From Amaurobius ferox (lineage: Eukaryota; Arthropoda; Arachnida; Araneae; Amaurobiidae), in the NCBI GenBank assembly GCA_951213105.1, contig OX578142.1:8728149-8792148 (forward strand): a stretch of DNA of 64,000 nucleotides, in the 5' to 3' direction. Below are positions 44,503 to 54,613 of the stretch, in pieces (positions within the stretch are counted from its first letter, which is position 1; every line of letters starts with the position of its first letter). Both the position numbers and the translations under genes were made by a program. The notes under the pieces were generated by a model. That model did not search any database, was not told the DNA's origin, and worked only from the letters and a program-made list of their open reading frames with translations.

Positions 44503-45300
44503 TTGCATTTAAATTTACATCTTTTGAATTTTAATTATAATTTAACATTTGTTTCATCCTTTAGTTTAAATAAAAACAGAAATCCTAATAACTTTAGTTT
44601 TACACAAGAATGACGGGCAGCGGTCAATTTGACCACAGAAAAAATACAACATACTTTTAATTCAAAACCAAAATATCATAGTTACAGCATTTAGGATGTT
44701 CCTTCGACACATTTTTTGCAATAAGCATTCTTGATGCACCATTCTTGGCATTTTCCACAAGTGGGCTTATCGCATGATGAACACTTTTAAATTTACATCT
44801 TTTAAATTTTAATTATAATTTAACATTTGTTTCATCCTTTAGTTTAAATAAAAACAGAAATCCTAATAACTTTAGTTTTACACTAGAATGACGGGCAGCA
44901 GTCAATTTGATCACCATAGAAAAAATACAACATACTTTTAATTCAAAATCAAAATAACATAGTTACAGCATTTAGGATGTTTCTTCGACACATTTTTTGC
45001 AATAAGCATTCTTGATGCACCATTCTTGGCATTTTCCACAAGTGGCCTTATCGCATGATGAACACAAATCTAGTGTTTTATTACGGCAGAACGGGCACTG
45101 ATGACGTTTGTTACTTTTCGCTACCTTTCAACAAAGGAGGACTGCTGGACTCTGCTTGGTCACACAGTACGCAGATCACAGTTTGTTCACAAGATTCTGG
45201 ATGCTGCTTAGTCGCACAGTACGCCGATCACAGTTTTGGCGATCGCATCGTATTGAGGTGGCTCATTTGGTCTAGAACATTCATGCCACACTTTAAGGAA
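44503..45300 (-). pseudogene. piggyBac C-terminal end, tandemly duplicated
   Basis: A unit of about 278 bp occurs twice (about 44503-44785 and 44781-45070). Each holds a piggyBac right end (CACTAGAATGACGGGCAG or variant) and, on the minus strand, the last codons of a Cys-rich domain: CGKCQEWCIKNAYCKKCVEG. It matches the C-terminus of the miniature element at 20713-21560. Further coding-like sequence to 45300 (minus) is broken; it has a 55-bp internal repeat (GTCGCACAGTACGCCGATCA). Confidence 0.75.
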
Positions 45301-46089
45301 TTGTAAAATTTTAGTTTCTGGAAGGTTTTTTGCATTATCGAATTGTTGGCTTAAAAATTAAAAATTAAAAGCAATTTTTAAAAGTAAATGTATTGCACAT
45401 AGCCAATTGTTGATGTAGCAGAGCTAGCCGTGGATTCTTATCATGTCGTAACTTCTTGAAGTAATAGAGACTTTACGTGAAAGAATTTAATTTATTTTCA
45501 TGAAAGAAGCATCAAATATAACAAATAATACTCGTATCCTTGGTTTTGATATGGTATCTGCACAAAGTTGAATTAACAATGTCTTGAAAATTTAACATCA
45601 GACACAAATTTAGGCCTATACAAAACTGGGCACGCACTTTGCGGATTACTGGCAAACATGCTTAAAAGCTTACATAACAGTATGCATAGCACTAGTACGA
45701 TGCTGAAAAAGCAATAGCAGCAACTCTAATATAACATCGTATAATCACATATCACCATATACAACCATGGTGATCACCGTATATGCACTGATGATCACCT
45801 ACCGCATATCACACTCCACTGTGTTTAGGCATGTGTTACTGGACAAAATTGATATTGGCTCGAATCCACCTTATTGCGGATTTTTCTCAATAGGTTTCGT
45901 ATGTTCAAAGTACAATAAAATTTCAGACGTTCATTTTTTGTGTATTATTTATTTACTTGATTAAAAATTTATAATTTAGCCAAATTAAATTTATATGTTT
46001 TGAATAAATATTTAGTTGGAGACATCACAAATAAGTATAAATTATAATTTTAAATAGTTTTAGCAATTTACATGAATTTTAATAATTTT
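45301..46089. other. AT-rich spacer left of the duplicated segment
   Basis: No gene or element end was recognised. This unique sequence adjoins the left copy of the 1.8-kb repeat and has no counterpart at 53359. Confidence 0.4.
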
Positions 46090-46189
46090 TCATAAAATTA
46101 TTTGAAATTTACTTTATTAACAATTGTTTATTTCATTAGCAAAATAGTTTCAATCAGTTCATCAACAAAATAAGATCAATCAGTTTATT

Positions 46190-46770
46190 TCTACAATAGA
46201 TAAGGGGCAAAAACTTGACCAAATGCAATGTAAAATGAAATATTCGACACTAAGAAAGAAATTTAAACAAATAAAGTGTTTATTTTTGTTCTAAATACCA
46301 GATCTTGTAAAGAAAAGCACACTCCCAAAATACTTTGAAAATGTTTCTTTTTGTAGGCAAAAAAATCCTCCTAGTTTTCCAGATGAAATCAGGATTATAG
46401 TTCTCTGTCACAGCACAAGTAAAAACATTCCAATCCCATTTGTTTATTAACAATGAACAACATATTGAATAAAAAAAAATATGTTCAATAGTTTATATCT
46501 AGGATTGACTCGGGGTCAAAACCATGACTGAATGCGATTGAGAACGAATTATTTGACAATAAAAGAAAAAAAAATATTAAAAAAATGAAGTACATAATTT
46601 TGTTCTGCATACCAGATCTTGCAAAGTAATGCAACCTCCCAAAATACTTCTTGAAAAATTTGTATTTGCTGCCCTTTGACAAAAAATCATCATAGTTTTC
46701 AGATAAAATCAAAAATTTAGTTCTGTGTTGAGGGAAAAATAAAAAAATTCCAATCCCATTTATATGTCAA
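46190..46770. repeat. Diverged ~310-bp dimeric repeat
   Basis: The block TACCAGATCTTGTAAAGAAA at 46297 recurs as TACCAGATCTTGCAAAGTAA at 46608, with flanking similarity through CCAATCCCATTT. The second unit has a 75-codon minus frame, but it is not recognisable. The same dimer is in the right copy at 53460-54030. Confidence 0.65.
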
Positions 46771-46872
46771 GGCACAGGTGCCTCAAGATCATACCTCTGC
46801 CACATATGTGTTTGTCGGGTATATAAAACTTCTCTCTATTCTATTATTGGATTTCCATATTATATTTTTATT

Positions 46873-46879
<7 letters not shown>

Positions 46880-46907
<28 letters not shown>

Positions 46908-46908
46908 T
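46880..46908. repeat. (TA)n(CA)n microsatellite
   Basis: Simple repeat directly before the MITE; length differs in the right copy (54143-54174). Confidence 0.9.
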
Positions 46909-47479
46909 GGTTTTCAAGACTAATGCAACAAACTTTCAAGGATGATAGAACACACTGAAACAAACACTTTTCAGCATAGATTGCATAGTTGCAAGTGAAG
47001 CGGTTATGCTCTAGAGGGCGCTTTCAAGCTAGAGGGCTCTTTCGGGCACACATATAAAAGTGAGGGTTTTCGCATGTAGGTAATTAGCAACTTGGAATGG
47101 TTCGGTATACTAATGTAGAGAAGGCGGACATGCATTTTGTCTATGGTCTCGCCAAGGTAATGGCAGGAAAGCGCAAAGGCTTTACCGAGGGTGCTTCTCC
47201 AACAGGTGTATACCTGATCATGGAATGTTTTCACACTTGCATTGCCGACTGTCTGAAAAGGGATCCTACAGTGCTGTCGTGCATTTGTTTTGTTGTTTCG
47301 TGTCAGTCCTGTTTTTGCATTGCGTATGGCTGTGTGTGTGTGTGGAGAAATGGAAACCGCCCTCTAGCACTTAACCGCTTCACTTGTGACCATGCATTCT
47401 ATGATGAAAAGTGTTTGTTTTGGTGTGTTCTATCATCCCTAAAAGTCTGTTGCATTAGTTTTGAAATACCCTTTGTATA
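46903..47479 (+). mobile_element. MITE with ~105-bp TIRs and DUF4817 remnant
   Basis: The left end TTTTCAAGACTAATGCAACA and the right end (inverted) TTTCAAAACTAATGCAACAG open inverted repeats of about 105 bp, running to AAGTGAAGCGGTTA. Inside, MVRYTNVEKADMHFVYGLA, shifting frame into PDHGMFSHLH, is the N-terminal DUF4817 helix-turn-helix of a mariner-like transposase. The catalytic part is deleted. The 142-codon frame at 47097-47525 is therefore not a gene. Confidence 0.75.
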
Positions 47480-47481
47480 TA

Positions 47482-47897
47482 CACTGAGCCAAATCAGTAT
47501 GACCACCCCCACCGTGTACGAATAGGCTTGTCTGGATGATGTGAAGGGCACGTGAGCAGGCGGGAATGGTATTTAATGGCTGCTGGTGATTCTGAGGCAT
47601 AATTCTATCGCTTCCGTGTGTGTGTGATGGGTAAGGCTGCTGATATAAGTGAATTCGATCGAGGGTAGATCATGATGGCCTGATGGCTCAGAACGAGTAT
47701 TTCCGAAACTGCATGGCTCATCGGGTGTTCGCGAGCTGTCGTAGTTAGGACCAATGCAAAGTGAATGAATGACGGTGAAACCAGTAGTAGGCGGCAAGAC
47801 GTTGGATGTCCACGTGTCATCAATGAAACTAGACATTGGAGGCTGTCCCGCTTGGTGAAACAAAATCGGCGACAACCAGTTGCTCAACTGACAGCCG
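47482..47897 (+). mobile_element. 5' fragment of a Tc1-like transposon
   Basis: CACTGAGCCAAATCAGTATG is the terminal repeat found at 57891. The fragment matches the first part of the complete copy and ends at the LINE-2 junction. Minus-strand frames at 47573-47944 are shadows. Confidence 0.85.
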
Positions 47898-48029
47898 CTT
47901 GAATGAATGATATGAAGGTGGGTGGCTCCAGAAGAGCCCAGCACATCGACCAGAGGTCTATTGTACTACCCCGAAAGAGAAAGATCTCTAAGAAAAGAGA
48001 CCAGTAGCCAATGCAAAAATAAGCAGGCA

Positions 48030-48259
48030 CTTGACAGGAATGTCATTCAGCTCCCAGGGTTCAATCACATGACAACCAATGTGTTCGAATCTGTGAGCAG
48101 AGTAAGCCTCACATTCACAGAGAATGTGAGCAGCAGTTTCTTCGCTTGACAGGAATGTCATTCAGCTCCCAGGGTTCAATCACATGGACCACCAATGTGT
48201 TCGAATCTGTGAGCAGAGTAAGCCTCACATTCACAGAGAATGTGAGCAGCAGTTTGTTC
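48030..48259 (-). repeat. 115-bp tandem duplication at LINE-2 ORF2 end
   Basis: CTTGACAGGAATGTCATTCA starts at 48030 and again at 48145; the two 115-bp units are nearly identical. It duplicates the coding sequence for the last residues (HILCECEAYSAHRFEHI) with part of the 3' UTR. Confidence 0.9.
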
Positions 48260-51200
48260 GCTGTAATTGCAGCCTCTGCAAAGCGAATCTTTAGTGATAC
48301 CCTTAATGTTAAGGTGTCTCTTGAGGGTGCAGTGCCCAGTAAGGAGCCCAACAGCCCTCCTGATGCCAGTTCTACTGAGCTTGAAAAGTTCTTTTTGACG
48401 TGTACTAGGGCAATTGCAGTTGAGAATTTTCGCTTGCCTTTGTCCCTTAGTATTACGCCAGTTCTTACATTGAAGCTTCCTGAAGATGTCATAGACAGTT
48501 CTTCTAACAAGGTCATTGGGGATTCCCAAGGCTGGCTCAGGGCCCACAAAAGGAGTATTTGCGCCTTTCCTAGCAAGTTCATCAGCCAACTCATTGCCAG
48601 GAATGCCCGAATGACCTGGCACCCAGTAAAGAATGACATTGTTATTGCTAACAATTTCACAGAGTGCATTTAACATTCCCAAACAAAGGCAGACGTCATA
48701 GTGAACTTCCCAAGAGCCATTAGAGCAGCCTGACTGTCAGAACAGATGAAAATCTGGCTATTCTTATACTTCCTGTCATAACAGATACTACAACACATGA
48801 GGATGGCAAAGACTTTAGCCTGAAAGACAGTAGCAAAATTGCCAAGCGGATGAGACAGCTCAGTACTATCATCAGGGCAACAAACACCAGTACCAGTGCT
48901 TGTGCCAATCTTCGAGCCATCCGTGTACCATACAAAACAGTTCCGTTTTTTGTAGGTGGGAGTCCTCTTCCAGTCGTCCCGCGAGGGGACTTGAATTTCA
49001 TAAGGCTTATCAAACGTATATTTGACATGAATGCCATCAGGTGGCATACGGAAATAAGGATGACTAGCAACATTACTGTTAAGTTCACCCCAAGGTAGAT
49101 AGATACCTTGAGTAATCTTTCCAGTATTTCAGATATTTAAGTCTGTTCATGCAGATAAGTGCTTCTGCTTCAATACGCATGTAGAGCGGATGCAAACCGA
49201 GTAAAAGTTCAAGAGTTGCAGTAGGAGTAGTTTTCATGCATCCAGAGATTGCAATGCACACCATCCTTTGAAGCTTAACTAGTTCTAGTCTAGCTGTTTC
49301 ACATCCAATTATGGACCACCAAACAATGGATCCATAGGATATGATAGGACAGATTACCATCGAGTAAATCCAATGGATAGCTTTAGGATTAAAGCCCCAG
49401 GTTTTCCCAATGGCATTCCTACAAGACCAGAAGATTCTTCTGGCTTTAGTCGTGCAATAATCCAAGTGTCTCTTCCAGTTGAGTCCCTTGTCAAAGTAAA
49501 TTCCCAAGAATTTAACCTCCTTGGAGCAAATAAGCGTCTGCCCAAACAAGCGAATGTCCCCAAGATTAAGTATGCGTTTCCTAGTAAACGCAACCAAAGC
49601 AGTCTTATGCGGATTAACAGTAAGACCTGTATTTTTGCACCATGTCTCAACCCTCCTAAGAGCAGTGGACATCATGTCAGAGACAGTGTTGCCAAATTTG
49701 CCCCTGGCAATGATGACAACATCGTCTGCATAACCAACGCAGGAAGCACCAGAAACATTGATACTCTCCAAAAGAGAGTCCACAACTGTACACCAAAGAA
49801 TTGGCAAAAGCACACCTCCTTGTGGACAGCCCGAAAGTGCATGCACAGTCATACTATCACCAAGTAAAGATGCACATATATACCTATTAGATAACAGGTT
49901 CTTGATCCAATAAGAGATCGTGATATCAACACCTTTTCTATCAAGAGCATCAAGGATGGTGTCGATGGGTACCTTATCAAAGGCACCTTCAATGTCGAGA
50001 AAGGTGGCAAGAGCAACTTCCCTGGCATTGAAGTTTCTCTCCAAAATAAAGGAGAGACTGTAAAGGATAGTGTCCGTAGATTTGCATGGTTGATAGGCAT
50101 GTTGAGAACTTGACAAGGGCTTAGAAGCCAGGATCACTTCTCTTAAGTACCTATCAATAAGCTTCTCAATGGTCTTTAAAAGAAAAGACGTAAGGCTAAT
50201 AGGCCTAAAGGATTTGGCCTCGTAATAATTATCCTTTCCAATCTTTGGAATGAAGATTACTTTAGTATGCCTCCATGCATTTGGTACGTGACCTAAGGCA
50301 ATACAGGCTCTGTAGATACTGCAGGAATGGGAGCTAGCACCTCAATTCCCTCCTGGAGAAGAATTGGAATGTCCGGAGTCCATCAGTCCCCAGAGTTTTA
50401 TAGGATTTATGGGAATTAATTGCCTATTTAACCCTATCAAGAGTAACAATGCTCCTGGCAATGCTCCAACTTTTGTCATCAGAAGAAGACGTGGAGCAGG
50501 CAATAACATTGTCACAATGATCATAAGGATAAGAAACTTGAAAGTGGACCCTGAACAGCTCAGTCAGGGTCTCTTCACCAGTAACAGTAAAGTCACCATT
50601 TGACTTCTTGACAATATTCAAATTACAATTTCTGTCCCTTGCCTTCAGCTTAACAAGTTTTGCCGTGGCAGGGGCATCTTTGATACCTTCGCAGTACATT
50701 CTCCAAGAATTTCTCTTGGAGTCCCTGACTGCCTTATTATAGGAGGTAAGAGCAGATTTATAAACCTGCCCATTCACCATTCTTTTTATCTATTAAAGAG
50801 CTTCCTGCATTTCCCACGCAACTGGCTGAGCTCATTAGACCACCAAGGAACAATCCTTGGGGAGTAGGCATTTGTGGTTCTGCAGTTACTATGGAAAGTT
50901 TGGATAATGGCCTATTGCAATGAGTCAACAGCCAAATCCAGGTTTTCAATAGAAAAATACTCACCATTATGGCTAGCCAACCTGGCACCCTGAGATCATC
51001 TTTGTAGGAACCCCAATTAGTTCTTCTAGGGTTCCTACCCTTATCAGTTGCAGGTTTTACAGGACCTTTAACAGAAAAAGAGATTAATTGATGGTCAGAA
51101 AGAGATATATCATTTAAGACCTTCCAATTTATCATATAGTCATAAGCATTACTATTGCTTAAGCTGATGTCTATCACTTTGTGACGCTTTGCAGTCATGA

Positions 51201-51746
51201 AGGTAGGAGAATTACCCTTATTAAGTACAAAGAGATTGAAGAGAAGAATCTGTTCTAAAAGATCATCACCCCTACGGTTGCAATCACTACTGCCCCAAAC
51301 AGTGTTATGGGCATTCGCATCACAACCAATAATCATTTTTTGCCATTACAATACACAAAAAGATTGATAATGACATTAGAAAGGGTTTCCTTCTCTTCAT
51401 AAGGAAGATAGGCCGAAGCAAAGATGTATTCTATCATATGCTCATTAGTTTTAAGATTTACACTGATGGCAACATTGTCACCATCGAGGAATTTAACAAG
51501 ATGAACAGCATTGAGCTTGTTGCTAACAGCAATACAGGCTCTAGGTCTGATACAGGATGTATCATAAAAGACATTGAATCCCTTGATCCCCAGACCCAAA
51601 ATTTTTCCATTGCAGGTCCAGGGTTCCTGGATGAGAGCAATATCAGCTCTACCATTTAACAGCCTTTTGCTAAGAATAGCAGAGGCAGAACGACTGTGAT
51701 GCAAATTTATTTGCACAACATTAAAACAGCCCATAAACAGGGACAA
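48176..51746 (-). pseudogene. LINE-2 ORF2: endonuclease, RT, RNase H
   Basis: The EEP endonuclease starts FNVVQINLHHSRSASAILSK, with DIALIQEPW, IIGCDANAHNTVWGSSDCN and SLSDHQLISF (51746-51080). RT is clearest in the 350-codon frame 50137-49085: LSSSQHAYQPCKSTDTILYS, FLDIEGAFDKV, LSGCPQGGVLLPILW and the catalytic VGYADDVVIIARG at about 49733-49715. RNase H follows as CFVWYTDGSKIGTSTGTGV, CSDSQAALMAL and LYWVPGHSGIPGNELADELA. The C-terminus has a CRGCNYSEQTAAHILCECEA zinc motif and ends at a stop at 48176-48178. Five or so frameshifts separate the pieces. Catalytic residues are mostly intact, so decay is moderate. Confidence 0.9.
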
Positions 51747-51764
51747 AAAGAGGGCAGAGAAAAC

Positions 51765-52980
51765 CTAGGAGAGAGAGGCCCTCCTAGTAACATGACAATG
51801 ATCAGCGTCAAGCACATTTTCATTGTCAAAATCCTGCATGCGTTTTTCCAGCTCATCATCAGAAATCAGAGGTTTAGCATGTAGTGTAACATCAGAACCA
51901 GAAGCAATTTCTAGATCATTAAGTTTAGGTATCATAGTCTCAAGACTACAGATACTTACCTGAGAGGAGGTCGCCTGATCTTTTGGCTGTTCCTCCATCT
52001 CCCAACTTCCCTTTGGGCTTCTCATTTGGTTCCCGAAGAATCTTAAAGACTCTGCGGTCCAAACCGGTGAAAGCACCAAGGTCAGCTTTGCCAATCGCAT
52101 CCGCAGCCTCCGAATCCCCCTCGAAGATCCATCTTACGGAGAGGGGTTCCACAAAATTTTGCAGAACACGCCACTCCTCAGACTTCAACTCCAGGTTGAA
52201 ACGGTTCAGCCATTTCTGCAAAATGCTCGGCTCCTTGGTGTAAACATCTCTGGTCTTAAAGGCCACCTTGACAGGTTTGGGAAGGGCATTGGCACTCAAG
52301 AATTTAAGTGCCTCCCCCAGAACCTGACTGTTATTATGGAAGGTTTTCTTAACCCATTCCACAGTATTTGCATCATTGCACTGAAGAACCAAGGTTCCAG
52401 CGTTTAAACTGCAGCCATGAATCTTTGGAAGTTGCTCACTAGTGGGGGTCTCATCTATCTTATCGAGAGTCACCACCTGGATGATGTCAACCTCTTCCTT
52501 GCTCAGCTTACTTGAAGGGAAGGGATTCTTGACAATTGCCATCTTGATAACCTGGACTGCCTGAGCATATGTTCCAGGTTGGATGTCTGTCCTTGATCTT
52601 TTCTTAACGACCAGATCTCTTGGAGAAGGTGTGGCTCCTTCCGACCTAAGTCGTTTGGTGCCTCCAATCTTCTCTTAGACAGCGCTAACTTTTGCAAGCC
52701 TCTGATCCAGCTCCCTAGGCATGCGCCTCCTCCTGCGCCTCTGTGCTTTAGTGAGTATATCCTGTGTCACAGCCATGGTTACAGTGTGTTGGTCACCAAG
52801 GCTCGCGACTCCACTTCCTTCCACAGCCGGACTGCAGGTTTCCTCCTTTTTGCCAAGATCCAACCCCAGAGGGGTTGTTTCAATGGCTGATTGGGAATCA
52901 CCCGAAGATGAACCCAATCCTTTAACACTTTCTTTATGACAGCACGGAGAACTAGGGAATGGTACATCTAATTGCTCCAT
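51765..52980 (-). pseudogene. LINE-2 ORF1, DUF4780-like
   Basis: ATG at 52980 opens MEQLDVPFPSSPCCHKESVK. A basic patch KAQRRRRRRMPRELDQRL precedes a single in-frame stop (52675-52677). The same frame continues with RSRTDIQPGTYAQAVQVIKM and a domain resembling DUF4780 (SLNAGTLVLQCNDANTVEWV, VKVAFKTRDVYTKEPSILQK), typical of ORF1 in LOA/R1-type LINEs. It ends near 51946; a shifted tail (ISDDELEKRMQDFDNENV) runs to 51765. No zinc knuckle is present, unlike LINE-1 ORF1. Confidence 0.82.
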
Positions 52981-53358
52981 GATGTAACCACTAAAGAGAA
53001 AAACCACGGATTACTTCCAGTTTGATCGGAGCCCCCGCTAGGCTCCGTCTCCCCCACACTTTTCTGACGTGACAAGTGTAACCGCCAGAGTCATTCGCAA
53101 AGCTAGATGATAAGGAGCGGGCCATAATGTGCACCAGGTACACAGGACCCAAAGATCAACAAGGATCCAAGGGGGATTTCTTGATATGAAACACTCCCCA
53201 CCATCCAACCAACGCAACCAAGGGACTCGACCTCTGGAACCATTTACTACAAACGTTTCTTGAAAGCAAAACTACAGATGCACGCCGCTTTGCCCTTTTC
53301 GCAACACAACCACCTGGTCCCGTTCTCGAGCCCAAAAGGAATACCTTACGGCAGAGGG
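52981..53358 (-). promoter_or_regulatory. LINE-2 5' UTR (shared with LINE-1)
   Basis: Homologous to 9073-9415 over its length. On the minus strand it starts GACCCTCTGCCGTAAG and ends just before the ORF1 ATG at GTGGTTACATC. It likely includes the internal promoter; this is inference. Confidence 0.75.
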
Positions 53359-54143
53359 TCATAAAATTATTTGAAATTTACTTAATTAACAATTGTTTAT
53401 TTCATTAGCAAAATAGTTTCAATCGGTTCATAAACAAAATAGGATCAATCAGTTTATTTCTACAATAGATAAGGGACAAAAACTTGACCAAATGCAATGT
53501 AAAATGAAATATTTGACACTAAGAAAAAAAATTTAAACAAATAAAGTGTTTATTTTTGTTCTAAATACCAGATCTTGTAAAGAAAAGCACATTCCCAAAA
53601 CACTTTGAAAATGTTTCTTTTTGTATGCAAAAAAATCCTCCTAGTTTTCCAGATAAAATCAAGATTATAGTTCTCTGTCACAGCACAAATAAAAACATTC
53701 CAATCCCATTTGTTTATTAACGATGAACAACATATTGAATAAAAAAAAATATGTTCAAGAGTTTATATCTAGGATTGACTCGGGGTCAAAACCCTGACTG
53801 AATGCGATTGAGAACGAATTATTTGACAATAAAAGAAAAAAAAAATATTAAAAAAATGAAGTACATAATTTTGTTCTGCATTCCAGATCTTGCAAAGTAA
53901 TGCAACCTCCCAAAATACTTCTTGAAAAATTTGTATTTGCTGCCCTTTGACAAAAAATCATCGTAGTTTTCAGATAAAATCAAGAATTTAGTTCTCTGTT
54001 GAGGGAAAAATAAAAAAATTCCAATCCCATTTATATGTCAAGGCACAGGTGCCTCAAGATCATACCTCTGCCACATATGTGTTTGTCGGGTATATACAAC
54101 TTCTCTCTATTCTATTATTGGATTTGCATATTATATTTTTATT

Positions 54144-54175
<32 letters not shown>

Positions 54176-54613
54176 GGTTTTCAAGACCAATGCAATAAAC
54201 TTTCAACAGGGTTCGTACGCCTCCTGGAAATCCTTGAAAACTCCTGGATTTTCCGATTTTTATATAAGGGCCCTTGAAAACTCCTTATTTTTTTTATTTT
54301 AGCTCTAAACTCCTTGAAATCGTAAAATACTCCTGGAAAATTGACGTTTTCACTTTTATTTCTCAATATAATCAATAGGTGGCGCCACCAAAATAACGAT
54401 ATTTCGAATTAGCGTTGGAAATCTCTCATCTTTACAACACTGTCTTATAATTCTTCATTCTTGTCATAGGTGGCGCCACCGAAGTAACGGAAAACGTTAG
54501 AATCATTTCGTTTCTTTGTCGTTGTAGTTGTATAGGTATACTACCTTGGTTTAGAAATTTTGTTGAAGCTGACACAAAGCCTTTGTTTTTTATACTTATA
54601 TTTTCCCTCAAAA

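Larger units (their letters stand above)
46090..47897 (+). repeat. Left copy of ~1.8-kb direct repeat flanking LINE-2
   Basis: TCATAAAATTATTTGAAATT at 46090 begins a segment that matches 53359 onward at about 96-97% by eye. It ends at CTGACAGCCG (47897), exactly where LINE-2's tail begins. It holds a dimeric AT-rich repeat (46190-46760), microsatellites, a palindromic MITE and the first 416 bp of a Tc1 element. Confidence 0.85.
47898..53358 (-). mobile_element. LINE-2: complete R1/LOA-like LINE
   Basis: From right to left it has a 5' UTR (53358-52981), ORF1 (52980 to about 51765), ORF2 (51746-48176) and a 3' UTR ending in a short ATTC-type repeat (minus strand TATCATTCATTC near 47900). Length is about 5.46 kb. 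Several frameshifts and stops are present, but whole domains survive. It is flanked by direct copies of a 1.8-kb target segment. Confidence 0.88.

Noticed and set aside
47097..47525. 142-codon open frame as a host gene
   Set aside because: It begins with a transposase helix-turn-helix remnant inside a MITE, and an almost identical copy lies at 57506.
50342..52407. Many + strand frames over LINE-2
   Set aside because: All are antisense shadows of ORF1 and ORF2, whose minus-strand motifs are clear.
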